Shown piece after piece: positions 51,137 through 60,547 of a stretch of 64,000 bases of DNA. The translations under genes and the position numbers were made by a program. The notes beneath the pieces were generated by a model, which saw only the letters and a program-made list of their open reading frames with translations, made no database searches and had not been told where the DNA came from. Each line of letters starts with the position of its first letter. Within the stretch, counting starts at the first letter, position 1. Source of the stretch: Aldehydirespirator sp965205155. Its GTDB lineage: Bacteria; Actinomycetota; Acidimicrobiia; Acidimicrobiales; Aldehydirespiratoraceae. The stretch lies in assembly GCA_965205155.1 (NCBI GenBank), contig OZ242033.1:3596001-3660000 (forward strand), written 5' to 3'.

Positions 51137-52710
51137 CCACCATCCCAGCCCTCGTGGAGGACGCTGCGGCCCGCTTCGGCGCGAGCGAGGCTCTCGTGGA
51201 CGGCGGGATGCGAATGTCGTTCGCCGAGCTGCGGGACCGGGTCGGCCGGATGGCTGCCGCGTTGAACGCATGGGGCCTGGCATCCGGCGACCGGGTGGGC
51301 GTCTGGGGGCCCAACTGGTGGGAGTGGGCGGTCGCGGCCCTGGGCGTGCACGCCGCGGGCGGAGTCGTCGTGCCGGTCAACACCCGCTTCAAGGGCGACG
51401 AGACCGCCTTCGTGCTCGACCGTTCCGGGGCACGCCTGCTGTTCTGCTCGACCGGCTTCCTCGGCACCGACCACCTGGACCTGCTGCGGTCCGCCGGCGG
51501 CGGCGTGCCGGCGTGCGTCGAGCAGGTCGTGGCGCTGCGAGGACCGGCGCCCCCCGACACCGTCGGGTTCTCGGACTTCATTGCTCAAGCGCCGGCGGGT
51601 GTATCCGCCGACCCCCCGGCCGGCGAGGTGTCGGACCGCGACCCCTGCCATGTCATGTTCACCTCCGGCACCACCGGGCGACCCAAGGGGGTTGTGCTCA
51701 ACCACGGAGCGGTCTGCCGCGCCTACCGGAGCTGGGCGGAGGTGATCGGTCTGCGCCACGGCGACCGGTACCTGATCGTCAACCCGTTCTTTCACTCCTT
51801 CGGCCTCAACGCCGGGATCCTGGCCTGCCTGATGACCGGGGCGACGATGATCCCCCACCCGGTGTTCGACGTGCCGTCGGTCATGGCCCGCATCGGTGCA
51901 GAGCGGGTGTCGGTGCTGCCCGGCCCGCCCGCCATCTACCAGACCATCCTCAACCATCCCGACCTCGAGACGTTCGACATGTCCACCCTGCGCCTGGCCG
52001 TGACCGGCGCCGCTCCCGTGCCGGTTCCGATGATCGAGGCCATGCGGGACCGGCTGGGCTTCGAGGTGGTGGTGACCGGCTACGGGCTCACCGAGGCCTC
52101 GGGCATCGCCACCATGTGCCGCCACGATGACCCCCCCGAGACGATCTCAGCCACGTCGGGCCGGGCCATCGACGACGTGGAGGTCCGGGTGGTGGGCCCC
52201 GACGGGATCGAGCGGCCCCGCGGCGAGCCGGGCGAGATCGTGGTGCGGGGCTACAACGTGATGGACGGGTACCTCGACGACCCGGAGGCCACCGCGGCCG
52301 CCGTCGACGGTGACGGATGGCTGCACACCGGCGACATCGGCACCATGGACGCGGCCGGTTACGTGGCCATCACCGACCGGCTCAAGGACATGTTCATCTG
52401 CGGCGGTTTCAACGCCTACCCGGCTGAGATCGAGGCGGCGATGCTGGCCCACCCTGCGGTGGGACAGGTGGCGGTGGTCGGCCGGCCCGACGACCGTCTG
52501 GGCGAGGTGGGCCACGCCTTCGTGGTCCCTGCGCCGGGAGCGTCCAGCGACGGGGCCGCCGAGGCAGAGCTGATTGCCTGGAGCCGGGAGCGGATGGCCA
52601 ACTACAAGGCTCCCCGCGGCGTGACCTTCACTCACGAGTTGCCGCTGACCGCTTCGGGCAAGGTGCGCAAGCACGACCTGCGAGCACTGCTCGCGGTCGA
52701 CGCCTGGTAG
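51133..52710 (+). CDS. AMP-dependent acyl-CoA synthetase (FadD3-like)
   Basis: A 525-aa ANL-superfamily ligase. P-loop FTSGTTGRPKG, substrate region NPFFHSFGLNAG, A5 motif TGYGLTEASG, A7 WLHTGDIG, hinge DRLKDMFICGGFNAYPAEIE, and C-terminal Lys in LTASGKVRKHDL. The NPFFHSFG signature recalls FadD3 and relatives that activate steroid-derived propionates, but this is only a resemblance. The GTG at 51133 overlaps the P450 stop by 4 bp, and the longer frame reading through the P450 region is noise. Probably the second step of a two-step side-chain oxidation pathway. Confidence 0.9.
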   Translation: MTTIPALVEDAAARFGASEALVDGGMRMSFAELRDRVGRMAAALNAWGLASGDRVGVWGPNWWEWAVAALGVHAAGGVVVPVNTRFKGDETAFVLDRSGARLLFCSTGFLGTDHLDLLRSAGGGVPACVEQVVALRGPAPPDTVGFSDFIAQAPAGVSADPPAGEVSDRDPCHVMFTSGTTGRPKGVVLNHGAVCRAYRSWAEVIGLRHGDRYLIVNPFFHSFGLNAGILACLMTGATMIPHPVFDVPSVMARIGAERVSVLPGPPAIYQTILNHPDLETFDMSTLRLAVTGAAPVPVPMIEAMRDRLGFEVVVTGYGLTEASGIATMCRHDDPPETISATSGRAIDDVEVRVVGPDGIERPRGEPGEIVVRGYNVMDGYLDDPEATAAAVDGDGWLHTGDIGTMDAAGYVAITDRLKDMFICGGFNAYPAEIEAAMLAHPAVGQVAVVGRPDDRLGEVGHAFVVPAPGASSDGAAEAELIAWSRERMANYKAPRGVTFTHELPLTASGKVRKHDLRALLAVDAW

Positions 52711-52713
52711 CCG

Positions 52714-53070
52714 TTACGCCGCTTGGCCCCGGTGGTCGGGCGTGTCCAGGCCGAACTCCCTGCGGATGTCCTCGTCGGAGGCCCAGGGGCTGACCCCTTC
52801 GGGAGCTGGTGTCGCACCGAGATTGAAGACGGGCCGCAGAGTGGCCCGACGGTCCTTGGTGCCGGCCTGCGAGTCCGAGGCCTCGCCTCGAACGTGCAGC
52901 CGCGCATGCCGGTCATGGGCGAGGCCCTCGGCCGGCCTGACGTCCCTGGTCCGGCCCCACTCGACATCGGAGCGGCCATGGGGGCCGTAGTGGTGATGGG
53001 CGGCTATCCGTGCGACAACGGCGAGTGCCGGAAGCACCAGGAACACCACGATGGCGATTGCATATGTCAT
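52714..53070 (-). CDS. Small hypothetical protein with N-terminal membrane helix
   Basis: A 118-aa protein. Membrane segment YAIAIVVFLVLPALAVVARI at residues 3-22, then a His/Arg-rich cytoplasmic or extracellular tail and a Pro-rich end with SPWASDEDIRREFGLDTPD. No family recognised. It is convergent with the upstream ligase (3 bp between stops) and divergent from the next one. Coding potential is reasonable but unproven. Confidence 0.5.
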   Translation of the reverse strand: MTYAIAIVVFLVLPALAVVARIAAHHHYGPHGRSDVEWGRTRDVRPAEGLAHDRHARLHVRGEASDSQAGTKDRRATLRPVFNLGATPAPEGVSPWASDEDIRREFGLDTPDHRGQAA

Positions 53071-53156
53071 GACTTTCTTCTCCCTTTCTCGGTGTCTATT
53101 GAATGGCCGGCGGCCGCCGTCGCATTCGTGAATTCGGTCACATAGCGTTGCCGTCC

Positions 53157-54755
53157 ATGACCTCGCCGTTCGTGCCGGTGCCGCTCACGCCGGTGTCATT
53201 TCTCGACCGGGCCCGGCTGGTGCACGGCGACCGGCCCGCGGTGGTGGACGGGCCTCTGCGGCGCAGCTACGAGGACTTTGCCGACCGCTGCGAGCGGCTG
53301 GCCGGAGCCACGCTCGACCTGGGCCTCGAGCCGGGCGACGCGGTGTCGGTGCTGGCCCCCAACGTGTCGATGGCCCTGGAGGCGACGTTCGGATTCCCCA
53401 TGGCCGGGGTGGTGTTCAACGCTCTGAACTCCAGGCTGTCGGCACCGGAGCTGGCCTGGATCGTGGGCCACGCCGAGTCCAAGGTGCTGTTCGCCGACCA
53501 TGGCCTGGCCGATGTGGCCCAGTCCATCCAGCAGCAGGTACCGGGGTTGCGGCTCATCGTGTCGAGCGACGCCGGCGTCTCCGGCGCCCCGGACTGCGAG
53601 TACGAGGCTCTGCTGGCCGCGGCCGATCCCCACCGGGTCGAGTTGGCCGACGAGCACGCGGTGCTGAGCCTCAACTACACGTCGGGCACGACCGGCAACC
53701 CCAAGGGCGTCATGTACTCGCACCGGGGCGCCAACATCAACGCGCTGGCCATGGCCGCCCAATGCGGCCTCGACAGCGACGCGGTGTTCCTGTGGACGCT
53801 GCCCATCTTCCATTGCAACGGCTGGTGCTTCCCGTGGGCGGTCACCGCGGTGGGCGGTGCGCACCTGATGCTGCGGACCCTGGACCCCGGCACGGTGTGG
53901 CGCCACATCCGCGACGCCGGTGTGACCCACTTCAACGCGGCCCCCACCGTGCTGATCGGACTGGTCAACCACCCCGACGCGGCGCCGGCGCCCCGGACCG
54001 TGAAGGTGTGCACGGGTGGCGCTCCCCCGTCACCCACCCTGCTGGCCCAGATGGCCGAGCTCAACATTCATGTAACCCACCTCTACGGCCTCACCGAGAC
54101 CTACGGCCCGTCGCTGATCTGCGACTGGCGCAGCGAATGGGACGGCCTGCCCGCCGCCGAGCAGGCCCGGATCAAGGCCCGCCAGGGGGTGGGCACGCTG
54201 GTCACCTCCTCGGTGCGGGTGGTCGACGCCGACGGCGCGGACGTGCCCGCCGACGGCGCCACCCAGGGGGAGATCGCCATCCGGGGCAACAACGTGATGC
54301 TGGGCTACTACAAGGATCCCGAGGCCACCGCGGCGGCGTCGGTGCACGGGCCCGGCGGGACGTGGTTCCGGACCGGGGACGTGGCCGTGATGCACGACCA
54401 CGGCTACGTGGAGGTGCGGGACAGGGCCAAGGACGTGATCATCTCCGGCGGCGAGAACATCGCCTCCATCGAGGTCGAGCAGGCCCTGGCGTCGCACCCC
54501 GACGTCGTGGAGTGCGCGGTGGTGGCCGCCCCCGACGACACCTGGGGCGAGGTGCCGGCCGCGTTCGTGGTGCTCCGTACGGGCTCGGCCACCACCGAGG
54601 CCGACCTCGTCGAGCACGTCAAGTCCCGCATCGCCCGGTTCAAGGCCCCGAAGTCGGTGACCTTCGGCGACCTGCCCAAGACGGCCACCGGCAAGATCCA
54701 GAAGTTCGCCCTGCGCGACCAACTCTGGGCCGGCCGAGACCGCCGCATCAACTAG
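53157..54755 (+). CDS. Acyl-CoA synthetase (medium/long-chain FadD type)
   Basis: A 532-aa ANL-superfamily ligase. P-loop LNYTSGTTGNPKGVMYSH, PIFHCNGWCFPW, which is typical of the AlkK/FadD12-type group, A5 HLYGLTETYGP, A7 TWFRTGDVAV, hinge DRAKDVIISGGENIASIE, and catalytic Lys in TATGKIQKFAL. The frame extends to 53103, but the ATG at 53157 begins the conserved N-terminus. It is monocistronic, 93 bp ahead of the dioxygenase operon. Acid substrate unknown. Confidence 0.9.
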   Translation: MTSPFVPVPLTPVSFLDRARLVHGDRPAVVDGPLRRSYEDFADRCERLAGATLDLGLEPGDAVSVLAPNVSMALEATFGFPMAGVVFNALNSRLSAPELAWIVGHAESKVLFADHGLADVAQSIQQQVPGLRLIVSSDAGVSGAPDCEYEALLAAADPHRVELADEHAVLSLNYTSGTTGNPKGVMYSHRGANINALAMAAQCGLDSDAVFLWTLPIFHCNGWCFPWAVTAVGGAHLMLRTLDPGTVWRHIRDAGVTHFNAAPTVLIGLVNHPDAAPAPRTVKVCTGGAPPSPTLLAQMAELNIHVTHLYGLTETYGPSLICDWRSEWDGLPAAEQARIKARQGVGTLVTSSVRVVDADGADVPADGATQGEIAIRGNNVMLGYYKDPEATAAASVHGPGGTWFRTGDVAVMHDHGYVEVRDRAKDVIISGGENIASIEVEQALASHPDVVECAVVAAPDDTWGEVPAAFVVLRTGSATTEADLVEHVKSRIARFKAPKSVTFGDLPKTATGKIQKFALRDQLWAGRDRRIN

Positions 54756-54787
54756 CGGCAGCCTTCCACGCCGACCCGTCCATCGAC

Positions 54788-54817
54788 TTCACAACATGGG
54801 GCGCCAGTCGTTACCGT
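54788..54817 (+). promoter_or_regulatory. Possible promoter of the dioxygenase-transporter operon
   Basis: TTCACA (54788-54793) and TACCGT (54812-54817) are separated by 18 nt, about 31 nt before the ATG at 54849. The match to the actinobacterial sigma70-type consensus is moderate. Confidence 0.3.
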
Positions 54818-54848
54818 AGGGCGCACCTGATCCAGTCGAGGCTCAACC

Positions 54849-56150
54849 ATGACGTGCGATCAAGAGCGCGATTATCCGGACCTAGTCCGGAAGGGCCGGA
54901 TTCATCGCAGCGCCTATACGGATCCCGATGTGTTCGCCGACGAGATGATCCGAGTGTTCGGTGGCACGTGGACATACCTGGGCCACGAGAGCGAGATTCC
55001 AGAACCGTACGACTTCAAGCTCACGAACCTCGGACTCCGACCCGTGATCCTGACCCGGGACGGCGACGGCGCAGTCCACGGCCTGTTCAACCGGTGCAGC
55101 CACCGGGGGGTAACGGTCTGCCCCGAACCGTCGGGCAACACTCGCCGGTTCGTGTGCAGCTACCACGGGTGGACCTACTCAAGCGACGGCCGACTGGTGG
55201 GTGTCCCGTTCGCATCCAGCCTCGGTCCCGAGTTCGAGCGGGCCGACCTCGGCCTCGGTCGCATCGAACGCATCGGCACCCACCGCGGCTTCGTGTTCGG
55301 CGTCCTCTCGCCGGATGCTCCCAGCCTCCGTGACTATCTGGGATCGGTGGCAGAGCGGATCGACGAGTGGGTCGATCGCTCGCCGGCAGGAGAGCTCGTG
55401 GTCCGTCACCGCGTCCGCAAGGTCGCTGCCGACGCCAATTGGAAGCTCTATGTGGACGGTGCAGCAGACGGCATCCACCCCTACTTCGTCCACCGCTCCT
55501 ACCTCAAGATGGGAGCCGAGCGAGACGGCGAGGGGATGTTCCTCTCGGAGTTCGCCTCCGGACTCGAGGAATCCGACATGTACTCGGAGAGCCTTCCCCA
55601 CGGGCACCAGTTCCTCGATCAACGTCCAAGCCTTCTCCCTTCGAAATGGGAGGCCACGAGGGCAATGCCGGGAACAGAAGCAGCCGTCGAGGACTTGGCA
55701 GCCCGCTACGGCGAGAGGGTTGACGAAGTCCTGGAGCAGGCAACGGTGGCGGGCATGAACGTCTTCGTGTTCCCGAACCTGTCCCTGGTCGACAATTCGA
55801 TCGGGGTGGTCCAACCTCGCGCCGTCGACCGCACCGAGGTCCATTGGCACATCACGTCGCTGGCCGATCTCGATCCGGCTGCCGTGTCCTTGCGGATGCG
55901 AATCGGGGAGGACTTCCCGAACTTTGGCGACACCGACGACGTGGAGCAATGGGAACGGGCGCAGCGCGGCCTGCGCGACGTACCAGAAGTACAGTGGCTC
56001 CACACCGGGCGGGGCTTGGGCCTGGACCCGGAGTCCGACGGCAGGGGGGCGTCCACAGTGCCGATCACCAGCGAGGCTCCCATGCGCTCGTACCACAGGG
56101 AGTGGCAACGGCTGATGGGGCTCGAGCCGAGCTGGCTGGACCAAGGCTGA
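54849..56150 (+). CDS. Aromatic ring-hydroxylating dioxygenase, alpha subunit
   Basis: A 433-aa catalytic subunit. The Rieske cluster ligands are CSHRGV and CSYHGW. The mononuclear Fe(II) site is in NWKLYVDGAADGIHPYFVH (bridging Asp and two His), with the last carboxylate in the C-terminal half. It would cis-dihydroxylate an aromatic ring or oxygenate a related acid, using electrons from a ferredoxin/reductase not found here. The beta subunit follows directly, then a complete peptide-type ABC importer in the same direction, so the substrate is probably imported by that system. Confidence 0.92.
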   Translation: MTCDQERDYPDLVRKGRIHRSAYTDPDVFADEMIRVFGGTWTYLGHESEIPEPYDFKLTNLGLRPVILTRDGDGAVHGLFNRCSHRGVTVCPEPSGNTRRFVCSYHGWTYSSDGRLVGVPFASSLGPEFERADLGLGRIERIGTHRGFVFGVLSPDAPSLRDYLGSVAERIDEWVDRSPAGELVVRHRVRKVAADANWKLYVDGAADGIHPYFVHRSYLKMGAERDGEGMFLSEFASGLEESDMYSESLPHGHQFLDQRPSLLPSKWEATRAMPGTEAAVEDLAARYGERVDEVLEQATVAGMNVFVFPNLSLVDNSIGVVQPRAVDRTEVHWHITSLADLDPAAVSLRMRIGEDFPNFGDTDDVEQWERAQRGLRDVPEVQWLHTGRGLGLDPESDGRGASTVPITSEAPMRSYHREWQRLMGLEPSWLDQG

Positions 56151-56151
56151 C

Positions 56152-56706
56152 GTGGACGCCGCCTCCACCGGAGACCGCTTCTACTCCGATCTCACCGGCT
56201 ACGCCGCCTGGTCAAACGAGTTCCCGCCCGGTGACAGCGGGCTCACCATGGAGATCGCCTCGCTGTTGCACTTCGAGGCCCGGCTGCTTGACGAGAAGCG
56301 CTACGACGAGTGGCTCGGCCTGCTCACCGAGTCGTTCACCTACTGGATTCCCATCAATCCGGACGGTGGCGATCCCCGTACCGAGTGGAGCTTGTCGCTG
56401 GATGATCGCCGACGCATCGAGGATCGCATTCGCTGGCTCGGCACCGGCGACGTCCACGGCCAGCGACCCCCGAGCCGCACACGGCGGCTGCTCACGAATG
56501 TCGAGGGCTGGTCGGTTGCTCCCGGTCAGCGGCGGGCTCACAGCAACTTCGTGCTGTTCGAGCATCGGCTCGACCGCACGCGGCAGTTCGTCGGCGCATA
56601 CGAGCACCGCCTGCGACTCATTTCCGGCGAGTGGAGAATCGACGCGAAGAGGGTGATGCTGATCGACTCGGACGCGGCTCAGGCCAACGTCACCTTCGTG
56701 TTCTGA
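56152..56706 (+). CDS. Aromatic ring-hydroxylating dioxygenase, beta subunit
   Basis: A 184-aa cone-fold (NTF2-like) structural subunit. Helix LLHFEARLLDEKRYDEWLGL is followed by FTYWIPINPD, and strands with RTRRLLTNV, NFVLFEHR and EWRIDAKRVMLID. This is the standard pattern of dioxygenase small subunits that form alpha3beta3 complexes. The GTG at 56152 starts 1 nt after the alpha-subunit stop, so translation is coupled. The last residues are NVTFVF. The ABC permease gene begins 18 bp later. Confidence 0.9.
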   Translation: MDAASTGDRFYSDLTGYAAWSNEFPPGDSGLTMEIASLLHFEARLLDEKRYDEWLGLLTESFTYWIPINPDGGDPRTEWSLSLDDRRRIEDRIRWLGTGDVHGQRPPSRTRRLLTNVEGWSVAPGQRRAHSNFVLFEHRLDRTRQFVGAYEHRLRLISGEWRIDAKRVMLIDSDAAQANVTFVF

Positions 56707-56724
56707 GCAGTCGGCGGTGGGCCA

Positions 56725-57696
56725 GTGCGCGGCGTGAGATCGCTTACTGGCCTCAGTGTCTATGTGCTGAGACGGGTGGCGGTGGCTGTCCCGATCCTGC
56801 TGGGCGTATCACTGCTGGTGTTCATCCTGTTGAAGATGGTTCCGGGCGGGCCTGTCGACGGGCTGTTGGGACCGCTGTCGACCCAGGAGCAACGCGAGCA
56901 GCTCGAGTCCCGGCTCGGCTTCGATCAGCCCGCTCCGGTGCAGTACGCCAAATGGCTCGTCGCGGTTGGTCAGGGTGACTTCGGCGATTCGATCGCCAAG
57001 CAGACACCGGCAGCACGGCTGGTATGGGAGGCGTTCCGCAACTCGTTGGTGCTTGCCGCCGTAGGCGGCGCCACCGCGCTCGCGGGCGGTGTGGCTCTCG
57101 GAACGATCTGGGCCCTCTCGCGCAGGGCTGCCTCGCGAGGGTCGGCGGCAGCCGTGTCGGTTCTCGCGGCGTCGATCCCTCAGTACTCCTTCGGGGTTGT
57201 GCTGGTGGCAGTACTGGCTGTGAAGCTCGGCGTGCTGCCGTCCGGCGGGATGAACTCGGCAACCGGCGAAGGAGGGATGGCCGACAGCCTGCGTCATCTG
57301 GCACTGCCCGCTCTGACCGCGGCCGTCGTGCCCCTGGGAATCATCGCGCGCACTCAACGGTCCGCCCTTCTCGACATCGGAGTCGCGGGCTTGATGGAGT
57401 CACTGCGGGCTCGCGGGTTCGGCGAAGGCCGCGTCCTGGTGCATGCCCTGCACAACACGCTGCCGTCGCTCCTGACCGTCGCCGGACTCCAGTTCGGGTA
57501 CCTGCTGAGCGGCGTCGTGTTCGTCGAGATCATCTTCTCCTGGCCCGGCCTCGGACTCCGCGTGTTCGAGGCCATCTCGCAGCGGGACCTGCCCGTGATC
57601 CAGGCGGGTGTGATGATCTCGGCGCTTGCGTTCGTGGTGATGAACCTCGCGGTGGACGTCCTTCACGCAGTGATTGATCCGCGGGTCGCCCAATGA
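56725..57696 (+). CDS. ABC transporter permease (DppB/OppB type)
   Basis: A 323-aa inner-membrane permease with six helices. The N-terminal helix VPILLGVSLLVFILLKMVPG is followed by an extended periplasmic loop and the EAA-type cytoplasmic loop region LMESLRARGFGEGRVLVHAL. The typical C-terminus is GVVFVEIIFSWPGLGLRVFE. It forms the pore with the next gene product. GTG start at 56725; its stop overlaps the next start by 4 bp. Family members import di/oligopeptides, nickel, opines or glycosides; the dioxygenase linkage argues for a small organic substrate. Confidence 0.9.
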   Translation: MRGVRSLTGLSVYVLRRVAVAVPILLGVSLLVFILLKMVPGGPVDGLLGPLSTQEQREQLESRLGFDQPAPVQYAKWLVAVGQGDFGDSIAKQTPAARLVWEAFRNSLVLAAVGGATALAGGVALGTIWALSRRAASRGSAAAVSVLAASIPQYSFGVVLVAVLAVKLGVLPSGGMNSATGEGGMADSLRHLALPALTAAVVPLGIIARTQRSALLDIGVAGLMESLRARGFGEGRVLVHALHNTLPSLLTVAGLQFGYLLSGVVFVEIIFSWPGLGLRVFEAISQRDLPVIQAGVMISALAFVVMNLAVDVLHAVIDPRVAQ

Positions 57697-58553
57697 CAGC
57701 CACCGAAGACGTCGATCCGGGCGCCGCTCCCCGGGTTCGACCACGGATGCCTCAGGCCGCTCGGGTAGCTGCGCTGGCGATCATCGGGGTGGGAGCGGTT
57801 GCGGTGCTGGCTCCGGTCCTGCCCCTAGGCGACCCAGTGCAGGGAGAGCTGTCGGAACGGCTGAGCGGGCCCAGCTTCAGCCATCCGCTGGGAACCGACG
57901 GCCAGGGGCGGGACGTGCTGAGCCGGCTCGTCTGGGGGGCTCGGCCGTCGCTCCTGGCCGCGATGCTCCCGGTCCTGATCGGCGGAAGCATCGGTGCGTC
58001 CCTCGGTCTCATCGCGGGACTCGTAGGCCGGATCGTCGGCGCGGCAATCATGCGATTCCTCGACATTTTCTACGCCTTTCCCGCTGTGTTGCTAGCCATC
58101 GCCATCGCCACCACCAGAGGCGCCGGGTTGACCACCATGGTGATCGCCATCGCCGTGATCGTGGTAGCGCCTGTCGCCCGCATCGCGGAGACCGAAGTTC
58201 GCGCCATCAGGAACATGGATTTCATGGAAGCCGCCAGAGCGAGCGGCGCACCGGCGTGGATGATCGCGATCCGCCAGGTCGTTCCGTGCGTTGGGCCTGC
58301 CCTGATCGTCTACTGCACTGCGCTGGTCGGACTGTCGCTGGTGTACGCGGCCGGACTCGGGTTCATCGGCCTGGGACTGGCTCCGCCGGACCCGGAGTGG
58401 GGCACGATGGTGAACGAACTCCGCTCCTTCACGTTCAGCCACCCGTGGCTGGCCGTGATCCCCGCTCTGGTGATCCTCGCGGTGTCCGTGGCGTTCAACG
58501 TGCTAGGCGACGGCCTGCGCGATCGACTGGCTGCCGGTCGTCCCGATGGCTGA
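57693..58553 (+). CDS. ABC transporter permease (DppC/OppC type)
   Basis: A 286-aa permease with an N-terminal OppC-like helix (AALAIIGVGAVAVLAPVLP) and the segment HPLGTDGQGRDVLSRLVWGAR, which is diagnostic of this family. The EAA loop FMEAARASGAPAWMIAIRQV contacts the ATPases. The C-terminal VSVAFNVLGDGLRDRL is standard. It pairs with the upstream DppB-like subunit. It overlaps both neighbours (4 bp and 8 bp), showing tight translational coupling. Confidence 0.9.
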   Translation: MTATEDVDPGAAPRVRPRMPQAARVAALAIIGVGAVAVLAPVLPLGDPVQGELSERLSGPSFSHPLGTDGQGRDVLSRLVWGARPSLLAAMLPVLIGGSIGASLGLIAGLVGRIVGAAIMRFLDIFYAFPAVLLAIAIATTRGAGLTTMVIAIAVIVVAPVARIAETEVRAIRNMDFMEAARASGAPAWMIAIRQVVPCVGPALIVYCTALVGLSLVYAAGLGFIGLGLAPPDPEWGTMVNELRSFTFSHPWLAVIPALVILAVSVAFNVLGDGLRDRLAAGRPDG

Positions 58554-59562
58554 CCGCACAGGACAGACCGTTCTCTCGGTCGACGATCTGACGGTCGCGG
58601 TGCCCGTGCGGGACGGTTGGCTCGACATTGTCCGGGGCGTCGCACTCGCACTCCGTGCCGGGGAGACCCACGTGTTGGTCGGTGAGAGCGGCAGCGGGAA
58701 GTCGATGACGGCGCGGGCGATGCTGGGATTGGCTCCGCCCGGTGCCCGCCTGCAAGGTGCCGTCCAATTCGACGGCGTCGCCCTGCTCGAGCTGCCACCG
58801 GCCGGGTTGCGCCAGATCCGGGGCCGGGACATCGGCTGGATCCCACAGGATCCGTCGGCTGCTCTCGACCCGCTGCGCCGCCTAGGACCCCAGATCAGAG
58901 AGGTGATCAGGGCTCATGAGCAGCCGGTCTCAAGGCAAGCGGCCCGGAGCAGAGTCCGAGAATTGCTGGGCATGGTCGGATTCGACGAGCCGCGGCTGAT
59001 CGCTCGCTCGTTCCCCCACGAATTGTCGGGTGGGATGCGCCAGCGGGCTGCGATCGCGGTGTCCATCGCGTGCCGGCCCAAGGTTGTGATCGCCGATGAG
59101 CCGACGACCGCGCTGGACGTGACCCTCCAGGCACAGATCCTGGATCTGCTGGCTGTCTTGCGCCGGGAGATCGGTATGGCGGTGCTGCTGGTGACCCACG
59201 ACATCGGAGTAGCGCGCGAGGCAGGCGATCAGGTGAGCGTCATGTACGCGGGTGAGCTCGTCGAAAGCGGGCCCGCCCAAGAGGTCCTCGACGATCCCCG
59301 GCATCCGTATCTGCAAGCTCTGCTCGCAGCCGAGCCCGACATGGCGACCCCGCGAGGCGAGTTGCGAGCCCTGCCGGGCCGGCCGCCCGAATTCGACGCC
59401 CTCCCCGCCGGCTGCAGCTTCAGCCCTCGCTGCGAGCACGTCCATGACCGGTGCCAAGAGGCTCCCGTTCTTGCTCCCGCCGCTTCGGGCCGTGACGTGG
59501 CCTGCCATCTTGTCGCACCAGCACCGCCCCCGGTCGCCGAGCCGGACCGCCGGGAGAAATGA
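58546..59562 (+). CDS. ABC transporter ATP-binding protein (DppD/OppD type)
   Basis: A 338-aa ATPase. Walker A GESGSGKSMTA, signature LSGGMRQRAAIA, Walker B VVIADEPTTALD, and switch His in LLVTHDIGV. The C-terminal oligopeptide-transporter domain contains CSFSPRCEHVHDRC, where some relatives bind an Fe-S cluster. It forms a heterodimer with the next ATPase to drive the importer. Its stop overlaps the next ATG by 4 bp. Confidence 0.92.
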   Translation: MADRTGQTVLSVDDLTVAVPVRDGWLDIVRGVALALRAGETHVLVGESGSGKSMTARAMLGLAPPGARLQGAVQFDGVALLELPPAGLRQIRGRDIGWIPQDPSAALDPLRRLGPQIREVIRAHEQPVSRQAARSRVRELLGMVGFDEPRLIARSFPHELSGGMRQRAAIAVSIACRPKVVIADEPTTALDVTLQAQILDLLAVLRREIGMAVLLVTHDIGVAREAGDQVSVMYAGELVESGPAQEVLDDPRHPYLQALLAAEPDMATPRGELRALPGRPPEFDALPAGCSFSPRCEHVHDRCQEAPVLAPAASGRDVACHLVAPAPPPVAEPDRREK

Positions 59563-60497
59563 TGGCGCTGTTGGAGGCCGAGGGGCTCTCGAAGTGGTTC
59601 ACGCCGGGAAGGCCGGCGGTAGCTGACGTCGACATCACTGTCCGGTCCGGTCAGACCGTCGGCCTGGTCGGGGAGTCCGGCTCCGGCAAGACGACGACGG
59701 CCCGCATGATTCTGGGTCTGGTGCGTCCCGACGGCGGCAGCATCCACTTCGACGGCACCGATCTGCTCGCGGCCGGCGGGGCGGAACGACGGGCCGTGAG
59801 AGCCCGCCTCCAGTTCATTCCCCAGCAACCCCGGTCGTCGCTGAATCCACAGCTGACCGTAGGAGCTGCGATCGAGTTCAACCTGCGGGCCCACGGCTGG
59901 GCGAGAACGGATCGACGGTCGCGGGTGGTTGAGACGCTGGAGTCGGTGGGACTCCCATCGGCGTTCCGCAGCCGCTACCCGGGCGAGTTGTCAGGAGGGC
60001 AGATCCAGAGGGTGGCGATAGCCAGAGCGCTGGCCACTGAGCCTCGACTTGTCGTGTGCGACGAAGCGGTGTCGGCGCTGGACAAGAGTGTTCAGGCCCA
60101 GATTCTGAATCTCCTCGTCCGCCTCCAAGCCGAACTGGGTGTGTCGTTTCTGTTCATCAGCCACGATCTGGGAGCGGTCGAGCACATCTCCGATGAGATC
60201 GCGGTGATGTACCGGGGTCATGTGGTCGAGCAGGGCACCACCAGTTCCATAGTCCGGTCTCCGGCCCATCCCTACACCCAGTTACTCATCGATTCCATCC
60301 CTGGGTCGCGCCGCCCGAAGCGATCTGCAGGCCGGCAAGTCGGAGCAGTTCAAGGGACCGAGAATGGCTGCGTCTTCGCCCCCCGGTGTCCGCTGGCTGA
60401 TGACGGGTGCCTTGACTCACAACCCGGATGGTTCACGGCTCCGAGCGGCCACCAGGCAAAGTGCTATAAGGCCGATGCTGCGAGCGCATTCTCCTAG
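59559..60497 (+). CDS. ABC transporter ATP-binding protein (DppF/OppF type)
   Basis: A 312-aa ATPase. Walker A GESGSGKTTTA, Q-loop QFIPQQPRSSLNPQ, signature LSGGQIQRVAIARAL, Walker B LVVCDEAVSALD, and switch His in FISHDLGAVEH. The C-terminal Cys motif is GCVFAPRCPLADDGC. It partners with the DppD-like subunit. The start is ambiguous between ATG 59559 (which overlaps the preceding stop) and ATG 59562. A 50-bp gap with a strong ribosome binding site precedes the binding protein gene. Confidence 0.92.
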   Translation: MMALLEAEGLSKWFTPGRPAVADVDITVRSGQTVGLVGESGSGKTTTARMILGLVRPDGGSIHFDGTDLLAAGGAERRAVRARLQFIPQQPRSSLNPQLTVGAAIEFNLRAHGWARTDRRSRVVETLESVGLPSAFRSRYPGELSGGQIQRVAIARALATEPRLVVCDEAVSALDKSVQAQILNLLVRLQAELGVSFLFISHDLGAVEHISDEIAVMYRGHVVEQGTTSSIVRSPAHPYTQLLIDSIPGSRRPKRSAGRQVGAVQGTENGCVFAPRCPLADDGCLDSQPGWFTAPSGHQAKCYKADAASAFS

Positions 60498-60547
60498 TCC
60501 TAGGATGATATGTTGTTCAGCTGCAAAAAAAGTAAGGGGGACTGATC